From: Telmatactis stephensoni
Taxonomy: Eukaryota > Cnidaria > Anthozoa > Actiniaria > Isophelliidae
Assembly (NCBI GenBank): GCA_029948255.1
Contig: JALIZF010001430.1
Span: 62,001-126,000 of the forward strand
Direction of reading: 5' to 3'
Length of the DNA stretch: 64,000 bases
This document shows positions 34,601-45,300 of the stretch, one piece after another. Under the pieces are notes generated by a model. It was not told where the DNA came from. It made no database searches and was given only the letters and a program-made list of their open reading frames with translations. Position 1 is the first letter of the stretch; each line of letters opens with the position of its first letter. Both the position numbers and the translations under genes were made by a program.

Positions 34601-37600
34601 ATTACTTGCAAACGCTCACATTACTTGCGAACACTCACATTACTTGCGAACATGCACTCATTACTTTCAAAGTACTTTTCGCCAGGCGTTCCTCGCCAAC
34701 CCAGATCAGGTGAATATATGCGCCTGCCATATAAAAGCCATGTTTGTTGATGCTGACGTCTTTCGATTGCTACGATATGTGTACAGCTCTTCTATTAACA
34801 ATATTCGAACCTTCTCATAATAGTCCTTTACTAGCAAAAAATGAATCCAAATGTTCTCCGGGAGTGCACTCAGCGCCTCATTGAGACGGCAGAACTTATT
34901 ACGAACTCGCCTGTCTCAAACCCAAGCCACTACATGTACTTCGACACCGGTAACATCAACTGCCACATCAACCCAGAGGCAGAGTACGTCAACTGTCGCA
35001 GGCACGACGAATTCAGCCTCATCTGCCCGGGAAGAACATAACAGGGTGTTCGGCTTCAGACCAAAGCCGGCTATGAGGAGAAGTCGGATACCCACCACAA
35101 GCCGCAGATCAACAAGACCATCTCCTTACGGCTCGACTAGGGGCAAACAACCGGCTTGGTCGCGCGCGTCTGCCTAGCGAATTCTGGCCAGCAACATCCT
35201 CCCTCAACTGAGGAAAGGATTAACCTAACGGTCAACGGGCTGGGAGAAAAAAAGATCTCCTTCCCGCAGGAGGGCAATCCAGCCCAAGTGCACGAGGCAA
35301 TCCTGGACGCCTTCCCGGCCCTAGAAGAAGGTGGCGGGTATGAAATCCTTCGAACTGGTGATGGGCGGTCGAAGGATTTCAGTGATCCCCATGCCTTCGG
35401 CTGGATTTTCTGTCCCTTACTTGAAAAGCGTTTTCGGGCAGGCAAAAGGATATCTCCGTCCATTACAAAAAGACGAAGGTGATTCAAATCAAAATGTTTA
35501 CTTTCCAAAGGGTATAAATCTCATCTTATACATGTAGAATCTAATCTAATTTAATTTCCTCATACAAATGATTCTACATTTGAATCAGGAGCCCATTACT
35601 TAACGACTCAACTTTTCAGGGATCATGTTACTGATTAGTTCAGTTTATGACTCCTACCGATAATCTTAAGAAAAACACTAGAATTTTGCTCTTTTGAAAA
35701 TAGTGCTAAAAATTACTAGGGTATAAAAGTGGAATTTTTTCACTTTCAAAAGATTTAAGTCAGTAGGAACTGTTTGCAAGGAGCCTGAAAATAAACATGA
35801 TCCTCTTTCCCTTCTCTCGATGGTAAATACCCCGCTTCCAGCACCACCACCCCCGTGATCCTATGCAAGCCTAGAACTCCATCATGAACACGTGTTGTAA
35901 CTCTCACCTTCGAAGTGTCTTCTTCATGACCAATTGCCATGTTCGTAAGTAATGTGAGTGTTCGCAAGTAATGTGAGCGTTCGCAAGTAATGTGAGCGTT
36001 TGCAATGTGAGTGTTCGCAAGTAATGTGAGCCTCCGCAAGTAATACGTATTCGCAAGTAATGTGAGCGTTCGCAAGTAATGCGAGTGTTTCGCCACGTAA
36101 TATGAGCGTTTGCAACGTATTCGCAAGTAATATGAGCGTCCGCAAGTAATACGTGAGTAATGTGAGTGTTCACAACTAATTCAAATCAAATTGCGTAAGT
36201 AGCGGATTTAAAAGTCAGTGCGCACATGTGTTACCTTTTTCAAAAGTAATGTTTCTAAAAGAAATACGTTTTGGAAGTAAAATCGCGTTAAGAGTTTTGA
36301 ATTCAGAAGTAATTTACATGAGTTACGCATTTCTAATTTTGACCCCAAAAATGCGCCATATGTCTATCATTGCTTTGTCCAATGGAAAAATGAGTCAGGG
36401 AGGTTGAAATACTAATAGTGAGATAATTTAAAGCTTCACTGTCTAAGAAGATTATTAAAAACAAGGCTGAGTATGATTTAAGGTCACAAGACAGTGAGAA
36501 ATGCAGTTAAAGATCTATCAACCTTATACCTACTTATCATAATGATCTCCAATGACTTCTTCTATTGCTACTGTACAAGCCATTGCTGCTTCTTTTCCAA
36601 GTAATGCTGTACCAGCACCTGTAGAATAAGTTACAAGTACATGTATAAGAGCAAGGTGCCAGTAGGTGGTTGGTAAGGTGTCAGGAAGTGGTTGGTAAGA
36701 TGTCAGTAAGTGGTTGGTAAGGTGTCAGGAAGTGGTTGGTAAGATGTCAGTAAGTAGTTGGTAAGGTGTCAGGAAGTGGTTGGTAAGGTATCAGGAAGTG
36801 GTTGGTAAAGTGTCAGTAAATGGTTGGTAACGTGTCAGTAAATGGTTGGTAAGGTATCAGTGAGTGGTTGGTAACGTGTCAGTAAGTGGTTGGTAAGGTA
36901 TCAGGACGTGCTTGGTAAGGTATCAGGAAGTGCTTGGTAAGGTGTCAGGAAGTGCTTGGTAAGGTGTCAGTAAGTGGTTGGTAAGGTATCAGGAAGTGGT
37001 TGGTAGAGTGATTTTTATTCAACCCATGAAAGAAAGCTTACTTACCTATTTGTACTAGTTGACAAACAACAAAGAAAACAATGAGTTTAGAGTGTACTAG
37101 TAACTGTTATGGGTACCATTTTTTTACAGGTCAAATAAAATCACTCTACAGAATCAGTAAATGGTTGGAAAGGTGTCAGTGAGTGGTTGGAAAGGTGTCA
37201 GTAAGTGGTTGGTAAGGTGTCAGTGAGTGGTTGGTAGAGTGTCAGTGAGTGGTTGGTAAGGTGTCAGTAAATGGTTGGTAAGGTGTCAGTGAGTGGTTGG
37301 TAAGGTGTCAGTGAGTGGTTGGTAAGGCGTCAGTGAGTGGTTGGTAGAGTGTCAGTGATTGGTAAGGTGTCAGTAAATGGTTGGTAAGGTGTCAGTAAAT
37401 GGTTGGTAAGGTATCAGTAAATGGTTGGTAGAGTGTCAGTGAGCGATTGGTAAGGTATCAGTGAGTGGTAGGTAATGTGTCAGTAAGTGGTTGGTAAAGT
37501 GTCAGTAAGTTGTTTGTAATGTGTCAGGTGGTTGGACTTATGATAAGTGTTAGCTAATAAGTGTTGCTAGTCAATAGGATTTTAGTCGATCAATCACTAA

Positions 37601-38440
37601 ATTTGTAAACTAATCTTTTTTAATTTAACCATCACTTCTATATTTTGTTCATACCTAATAGATAACCTGCTACATTCCATGCTGGGTGTAACAGTGTCGG
37701 TCTAACTCTTCTCTCATTTATCAGTTCTTCAAACTTAGCTAAGTGTTCTTTCTCTTGATCCCACATTCCCTGAAACAAAAAAGTAGGACAAATAATCTAA
37801 TAAGTTGCATTTTGTAGAAGGGAAGTGCGGCTTCTGAACCAAATGAATTTGACAAATTCGATTCAAACTGAATTTTTTAATTTTATAATTAATCAAATAC
37901 AATAGGTTCAGACGCCGCACTTCTCATTTACAAAATGCAACTATTAGATTCGACACGGCAAAAGTTCGACGTCTGAACTGGGCCTATTCAAATGATACTG
38001 CTGATTTGGCAGTTTAAAAAGCGATTCAAGAATACAATACAATACAATACAATAATCTTTACTGACTGGATATAGGACGTATCCAGATGCGCCAGCTTAC
38101 ACACAACAATTACATTGCTAAGAAGGATGTATAAAGGATCTCCAAAAGGTTTGTAAAATCACATCTATTATCTTTCATATATATTTGTTAAAACAGTGGA
38201 CACCAAAACAGCATTATTACATAACGCGCCACAAACCTTTATGACTGCACCGGGTTGTGTGTTGCGAAGCACAGCATATTGTCCAGCATAAATACGATCG
38301 GCTCCAAGTTCCCCAGCGTGGTCTACACGAATTATTCTATCTATAACTTCATCAGCTCGAGTCGTAGAGGCTTTTCTGCGTCGAGAAACCGAAGATAAAC
38401 TTCTTCTACAAACCGCAAACGTTCTCAAGCGCGCCGCCAT
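31610..38440 (-). CDS. COQ7: 5-demethoxyubiquinone hydroxylase COQ7, mitochondrial
   Basis: Six exons on the minus strand, 38237-38440, 37655-37769, 36534-36618, 33200-33257, 33043-33111 and 31610-31687, join in phase (0,1,2,0,0) into 202 residues (human 217). The enzyme hydroxylates demethoxyubiquinone in coenzyme Q synthesis at the mitochondrial inner membrane. A basic, Ser/Arg-rich leader (1-28) fits mitochondrial import. Di-iron ligands are all visible: Glu44 in VDHAGELGA, Glu74-x-x-His77 in DQEKEH, Glu126 in [11 protein letters not shown], and Glu163-x-x-His166 in DDELEH. The C-terminus AERV* matches the family. Introns 2 and 3 are packed with repeats, including a minisatellite and a 2.2-kb foldback element. 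The start lies in AAGATGGCGGC, a YY1-type motif. Confidence 0.96.
32395..32465. repeat. Dispersed TTGCAAC-rich repeat, partial copy
   Basis: A short piece with TCTGCAACATTGTAACC and CACAGTTGCACC followed by TTTCCACCC, matching the start of the copy at 1740-1910. It lies in intron 5 of COQ7. Confidence 0.5.
32509..32786. mobile_element. GATCGC-rich foldback MITE
   Basis: Inverted ends: AAGCCTGATTTCCATTTGAT at the left, ATCAAATGGAAACCGGCTTA at the right. The interior is a chain of GATCGC / GCGATC words, so it folds at several levels. It lies in intron 5 of COQ7. Confidence 0.8.
33267..33473. mobile_element. MITE abutting the COQ7 exon 4 acceptor
   Basis: Perfect 17-bp ends except one base: GATTACCACCGTGTGCA and TGCACACGGTAGTAATC. 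Internal words AGACT..AGTCT also pair. Only nine bases separate it from exon 4 (minus strand ...TTATTTCAG), so the intron branch region must lie within the MITE. Confidence 0.85.
34148..36360. mobile_element. 2.2-kb foldback transposon with tandem-repeat arms
   Basis: The ends are TATGGCGCGTTTTTGGGGTC and its inverted partner GACCCCAAAAATGCGCCATA. TGTCTA flanks both sides (34142-34147 and 36361-36366), a 6-bp target duplication. Each arm has ~185 bp of unique inverted repeat, then an array of ~19-bp units built on ATTACTTGCGAAC + CTCAC (34334-34660, and inverted 35942-36172). The centre (34660-35940) carries a broken gene fragment. The design resembles Foldback elements of flies, but no transposase is visible. 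It sits in intron 3 of COQ7. Confidence 0.93.
34841..35537 (+). pseudogene. Gene fragment carried in the foldback element
   Basis: Coding-like sequence is spread over frames. Frame A (34851-35177) is Ser/Thr/Arg-rich and contains FGFRPKP. Frame B (35156-35482) contains [12 protein letters not shown] and [15 protein letters not shown]. Frame C (35331-35537) contains [10 protein letters not shown] and [19 protein letters not shown], so at least one frameshift near 35370 and another before 35180 are needed. From memory, GLGEKK...GGYELLR...YLRPLQ is the N-terminal module of a large family of uncharacterised, often HECT-linked proteins in cnidarians and fish; no HECT part is present here. Confidence 0.6.
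36650..37540. repeat. ~22-bp minisatellite in COQ7 intron 2
   Basis: About thirty or more copies of a unit close to GTGTCAGTAAGTGGTTGGTAAG, with variation mostly at TAAG/GGAAG/TGAG/TAAATG positions. A 145-bp insertion (37005-37149) splits the array. A single unit-like sequence lies far away at about 32816-32840, in intron 5 of the same gene. Confidence 0.92.
37005..37149. mobile_element. MITE inserted in the minisatellite
   Basis: Inverted ends TAGAGTGATTTTTATT and AAATAAAATCACTCTA. The interior (37021-37130) is unlike the surrounding repeat, and monomers resume on both sides. Confidence 0.75.
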
Positions 38441-39308
38441 CTTGGAATTATAGTCCTCAAGGCATCATGGGTGTTTTATGAGGAACGCCTGTTTGTTTTA
38501 GTTTTGTACTTTTCGCGGGAAAATTTTTTCGCGGGTGATTTTTTAGCTGTCCCTAGCAGGTATGGGAAATTGGAAAAAATAAAATTCTTGAAAGAATAGC
38601 TGTAAACCCCCTATTATTATATTATTGTATGAAACTGACATGAGTGTGTGGGGAGGGGAGGGGTCAGCTTATGTTACAAGTTTAAAGGCGGTACTTGGAC
38701 GAAGAAATAAATTAAAATTGGAAATGACTTGAAACTTAGTAAAACCTATCTGTACGACTCCCAATACTTACCAAAAGCAACATTTTCTTTACATTCAAAT
38801 GAAACGAATAGAAATTGTCAAGTTATTAAAGTTGTAACTAAATGACGTCATTTACTCGACCTACTGTTCTTTTAGACGTTATATCAAAATTTCTCTTGAA
38901 ATGCAGAATTTTAGACAGAGTGTAGCTAGTTATTTAACTACATTCATCTTCAGATAGAAATAATCAATTTTAAATTTTCATCGATTTTCGTCCAAGTGGA
39001 CCTTTAATCTGAGTATAAATTCATTTCTGATCCATGGATATTTCTAAAAGTGGTATACCGATAGTCGTTTATATTAATCGTTAATTTTTTTGAAGCGATT
39101 TAAAACGTCTAGCTTCGGATACCTGGAGCTACGGGTACTTTTGGAGACGGTGTTGAAGTTAAAATATAAATCTTTCTAATCTATGGAACCAGTCATGAAA
39201 AACATTTTCATCTTATTACATCATTACGTATTGTCATACACCGGAAACAAGAACTTTCACACATGCAGAGAGTTTTATTTTGGCTTTGAATATGAAGACA
39301 CAACAACC
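38441..39308. promoter_or_regulatory. Head-to-head intergenic region, COQ7 / GGH
   Basis: An 868-bp gap between the two start codons with no gene of its own. The COQ7 ATG sits inside a YY1-type AAGATGGCGGC. A second in-frame Met codon for GGH lies at 39183 but would place extra residues before the signal peptide. No TATA box is assigned. Confidence 0.5.
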
Positions 39309-42300
39309 ATGATGTTTAGGATTCAACTTTCACTAGCGATTGTCGTTTTGGTTTCTTTGAAATCCAAATCGTACGGCAGAAAAGTACGGGTGGCAGCTGA
39401 ATTTCGCGGTGATAAAGATGTCAAAACAAACAGACCGATTATAGGTACAAACACCCCTTTAAATGATTTTGTTTCTTTTTATGCATTTCCACTAACTCTT
39501 CCTTACTTTCTTAGCATTTTTGGCTTCTATTTTTCTGCGATTCTCCCCAATAACAGTAATTCACGTAAATGCCAAATTTATTGGACTGCGAGGACGTCTA
39601 ATGATACAATGAGCTTTTATCTTTAATTCCAAAAGTTACAGTACAAAAATATAATTACCATAGCTGGAAAGAGCACGTCAAAATTAGTAATACTGTAAAG
39701 TTTGAATGAAGTAACTTTCAAACTCACAAAGATATGAATTTTCCGAAATCGATTAAATTTTGTGTGAAAACATTCGCTGGGGGGGTAGGCAAGAGATGCC
39801 TACCAACAAAGGTTAATTTTCTTACAAATTCACACTTTTCAAAAATTCATATTCTCGCGAGTTTTGGATTTAATTCCTTCAAGCTTCACTGTCTTGCTAA
39901 TTTTAACATGCTCTTTCCAGCAATGGTAATTCTTTTCCTGTTTTACGAATTTGAGAATACCTGATAAAAGCTCATTATTTGACGACATGAAATATAATTT
40001 CCAGGTATCCTGGCTCAAGACGATCAATCGCTAAAACCTTTGATCAAAAATGGCGATAGCTACATTGCGACGTCGTATGTGAAGTACATAGAGGCAGCCG
40101 GTGGAAGGGTTGTGCCAGTTAGGTAAAACTAAGGGAACAAATAACTTTAATTTTCATCTAAATTTGCTGAGTTCTTTTTAGACAGTCAAATGAATCTACT
40201 CCGAATTTCGTTCATTTTCTAGTCATCTCAAATTTCGTCGATTTAATTTCTTCAGTTAATTTCACAGGAATAACTTGACAAAAAGTACAATAGAGAAACT
40301 GTTTTATTCACTAAATGGGTAAGAAATCAGTTTTAATTAACTGTCATATGCTTAAATAAATAGAGTCATGATCAAGGATTATTTAAGTTGAAATTATTGT
40401 CATTTCATACCACCAGCAAGAAAATAATTGATAGTCACGCCCTAGTTGTTGTTCTCACGCGTTCGACAATCGCTGCGGGTGATTTGGTTTTTGACCCATA
40501 TCAGAATCCAACAATCGCGATAGAGTCGTTTTCGTATGAGTGGGAAACTTGCCGTGTCGTGTCGTATCTGTACCAGTATCATAGTTTCTATAAAAACATT
40601 CGAAATTCCTGCTGTAACCGTATCGTATCGTAACCGTACAGTGTTCCCACGTACTCATACGAAAACCTGCACTCTATAACAATCGAAACTAAAGAAGATT
40701 TTTTGTAGAAAGAGAACTGTGTTCTTTTTCACTTGATAACTGAAGCGCGAAACTTGCATTCATCGCAAGCTTCAGAAGCGTCAGCTTTTTCAAAGACAAA
40801 GTTTGAACTGAACTCAAATAATATCTAAGATTTTTAAAAAATCAACTTAAACACCTAACAACCTTCGTTTTGTTCACTTTTTTTCCAAGGATTCTGTTGC
40901 CAGGCGGATCAGTGGATGTGTTCAAATCTAAATATGCGAGAACAGCAAAAATCTTATTTGACTTGGCTAAAAAGGTAAATATAATTAATTGTTAATTTCT
41001 AAAAAGCTGCACAAAATGATAATCTAAAGAAATCTTACTGTTTATTGGGTCCAGGGACCCGTTACTCGAAACACCCGCGCCGATAACTTAACTGGCCATT
41101 CAGTAATTTATGCGGGAAAAATTATACGGCGGAGTACGCGAGCACCCGTAAACCTGCCTGTAAAAAATCGTTGGCCTTGGATTGAAAAACAAACGCGCGC
41201 TTCCAGAAACACCCGAAAACTTTACCCAGTAAGTTGACGGGGCCGTAAAATTATTGGGTCTTTCGAGAAACGGGCCCCGCCAGAACGACTGGAATATATG
41301 CCTTCTTTTTATATATTGGCCGATGACAATGATTTTGTAATTGAGTCTGCCATTTGTTGCGACAAGGCTCTGGATATTTTTTAATTTTCCTTCCGTGTTG
41401 CTTAATTCTGCTCGGTTCCAGAACAGGCTCACGTCGCGCTTGCACCTTCCACATAGCATTAACGTTAGGTGGCCAATAACTGTCTACCTTCTTTCTTACG
41501 ATGATGATGATGATGATGGCCATGATGATGACGACTGGTGATGATGAAAATTATGATAATGATAATAAAAACCAATAGCGCAGACTGCGCGATACCACCA
41601 TAGGAACCCCATAATTGTTGTGGACGATCAGAACGATACATGTGGTGGCCTGGTGGTCATTGATAACTATAGTCATTGACTTTGTTTTTGATCGATGTAT
41701 AGGCCAATGATAAGGATGACGTGTTTCCGATATGGGCCACATGCCTTGGATATGAAATACTTCATATCATGGTAGTCAAGGGTAAATCAATCAGAAGGAG
41801 CTGTGATGCAGAAAATTTGTCTTTACCACTAAAGCTTCATAAAGGTAAGAACAGATGAACCCCACCCAACAGTGACTTCGGGCATTAGGTTGTTTTGACT
41901 TTGACTACTTACGCGTAACTTTAAGATAAGGGTTTAAAAAGCGCAACAAATTTGTAACAATTAAGTTTATTATTTGCAATTAAGATGAAGATGAGGGGAG
42001 GGGAGGGAGGGGAAGTGGGGAACAATTTATGCAGACTTCGACCGGTTCATAGCTGTAGTTGTAAACGCATACAGTCCTGCTGCCTTTTTTGGCAGATTCT
42101 TCGTCGGGTTTTAGACAGAAATTTGTTTCAATTATTTTCTTACTAACCATTGAAGGTTACAGGAAAAGTCGACTGCTAAAACACGCCCCATATAAAATAG
42201 TCAAATACCTCAGCTCGTTGCCTCTCTCAATGCACATGCATAAAGCATGCATCACTGTCAAGGTAATTACTATGGAGTCGATTTAACAATTATATAATAG

Positions 42301-45300
42301 TGGCATATTACGCGCGCTCTGATTGGTCGAACAACCATGTGTGATTAGAGTACACACACATAGATGGCGTCATCGAATCTTACGCGGGTTCTGATTGGTT
42401 GGAATGTTTCGATAAAGATTATATAAAACAGATAGATGTTAAATAGATTCTATTTTCCCGTGCATCTGTTCTCTAATAGACTTTCAGATGACGTCAAAAT
42501 GTGATGAGAACAAAAAAGTACGCCATGAGACTAACAGGACCCACGAAAAAATGGAATTCATTTATTTTATATAATATTCAATCAATCAGAACGCGCGTAA
42601 GATTCTATGACGTCATCTATGCGTGTGTACTGTAATCATACACGGTTCTCGACCAATCAGCGCGCGTACGTAATATACCAATTATTATATATAAAATGCA
42701 ATAGTTAATTTTGACTAGAATAATAATGTCATAAAGAAAGCTTCCTAGTCCCTATATATCCATCACATGATCCCTAAATGGAACGGCTATAGCAGAGGTC
42801 TTACATCTCCACCGACAAAGTGTGGCCATGAAGTTGTCGGTGTGTGGTATGACCGCTTACTACACTACAGGGCCCACTGTAATTGGCGAAAGCTGTTGTG
42901 GTGTTCCTGCCTTCATCTGTTCATTGGAAGCAGTAAGCTTATAAACTAAACTGGGTGTGGTCTCAAGTACATGTATCCCATGTAATCACTTTTGATCTGA
43001 TTTATAGTTAGGAGTCTACGTGGTACTCCGGCTACGTCACACTAATCCTTATAAATTTGAAAACGCATTGTTTTTGCTATGGTTAAGCCTTCTGTCCACA
43101 CTAAAAGGGGATTTGTCTATTGTGCGAAGCCCGCGAGGAAAAAATATACCTTTTCATTTATCTGGAATTAGTCCAATATGGAAGTAGTCTCCATTCAATT
43201 AGTTCGGACTGACTTAGCACAGGGGGTGTTTACATGGCACTAGGATCATCTTAGCAGGCGAATCATCCTACTCGCTATACATTTATTGCATTCTGTTTAC
43301 ATGGAAATTTGTGTCTTCACTTCGGGTACTAGGATCATCCTACTAAACAGAATGCAGTAAATGTATAGCAGCTAGGATGATTCGTCTGCTAGGATGATCC
43401 TAGTGCTAGGATGATCCTAGTGCTAGGATAATCCTAGTGCCATGTTAACACCCCCTTAATGAGATACAAGCGATATATATATATATATATGGAAGCTGAT
43501 ATTCTTCACTGATACGTAATCATGGAGTGTATTTATCATCTTTAGACATACGAGGAAGAGAAGACTTTGCAAGACTTTTTTAGAATTGTGGCTACGAACA
43601 GGGGCAGGAAGGGCGTAGAGTTTGTCTCTTTGACAGAAGGTAATGACTTCATCTAAACGACTTTGGATCCCTGATCTTCGTGACATACGATACTTCACAT
43701 ATACAGTATATACACCTAATATAAGATTTTTTCTTGTGGCGGGCCATTGACAGCCGCCACTTTATATTATCAGTTCTTCAGTCTTTGAGGTTTAGTTTCT
43801 TTAAATCGTTTTAATTTGACAATCTTTTGTCGCAAGAGTCCGCTCGCCGGTCCGTCTGCGCTAATGTCAAAATTGAAATGCGCACGTAATCCTGATTGAA
43901 AAAAGGGATACATGCACAGAAGCTAAGCTCTTTATCAGATCGAGATCGTAATTACAATTTGGTTCACGTCACTACTGTAGCTCAGTGCAATCTATAGGTA
44001 GCATGCAAAACTGCAAAAAAATAAATGCATTCTTGTGCGTCTAACTGATTTCCCGGCCAAGTCCATATAGGGCTTGGATTCTATGATTCTGAACAGTCAG
44101 TGATTTTTTCAATTCGTTGTAATTAGTGTATATAATAGCATGAATCGAAAACATACCCCTCTAAATTAAACTACATGTGTCAAGTAAAGGAGGGGGAGGG
44201 GGAGGTATGAGGATATGGAACTAGGTTAAGATGCCAGGAATGTGTGTGTCTCTAATAAGGCCTACAATCATTGCCAGAATTGTTGGCACGATTTTGTCGG
44301 AGTGCGCGCGCACAGTAGACGGTAATGAAATTGGCTCCCCCCTCTCCCCCCTGTACAATGTTGCTGTGAAAGTCCCGACACCTACCACTTGGCAATCAGT
44401 CCGAAATACCTTTTAGCTAGCAGCAACATTGAACGGGGGGAGGGGAGTCCAAAGGTACAGCCGCAAAGTTTGCATTTATTTTTAAGAATATCCGTCAAAT
44501 GCACATCATGCCAACTAATTTTGGCAAGGGTTGTAGTTCAAAAGCCGTACTTTCCAGTATACCGTTCTCGATTCAAATTCTATTCCACTGGCTGGCTGTG
44601 GTGGTACTGAATGACTAGGCTAAGCACTGAAGACGAGGACGAGGACAAGTTTCCATTGAAGCAACTTTCTAATTACTCAATGAAATTGATTATTAATGTC
44701 TAACAAGGTCTTTACTGCATGGTACCGGTATTGCTTGGGTATTTAATTAACGAAAATGAAGCGGTTCTTGTTACCCTAAATTTCCTTTCGGTCATGCAAT
44801 AACCAATATCGCAGATTGCCATTCGCCATTCGCCCCGTCAACCTTTTTTGAAATAGCTTTATAAAGACTGAAATATATATGAACCTTTGAGAAACTGCAA
44901 TAATTTATTTTTATTTATTTATTTATTCAACTTCCACTGAGTGCATAAAATATAATGATAAATAATTATAAATGGTTGAATAATAACTTAATAATGCAAG
45001 GAAAAAACTCAGTGAGGGACAGTCACGACAGAGCAAGCTCCAACTAGGTGAAAGCCCAATAAAATAATGATAAAAAGAGGTATATATATATAAAAAAAAG
45101 AATGAATAAATTCTGACACTATATAACAACATATATCAATACTTTAAGAAACTCCTATAATAAGTTCAATTAATACCTATTAGAAACAACACTGGCGAAA
45201 GCTAGTTAAATTCCTAGTGGAATAACACTTTGGACACAAGGACTTCCAAGTATAAACGTTATCCTGATCAAACGTATTAATAAGGGCTTTTTTATAGTGT

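Noticed and set aside
34334..34660. Regularly spaced short repeats that could be read as a CRISPR array
   Set aside because: The spacing is that of a tandem array without unique spacers, it is mirrored on the other arm, and the genome is eukaryotic.
34333..34820. Overlapping open frames with repeated LLANTHIT / ITCEHSHY motifs, also on the minus strand at 35755-36173
   Set aside because: These are translations of the 19-bp tandem repeats in the foldback arms. All frames stay open because the unit lacks stops; not a repeat protein.
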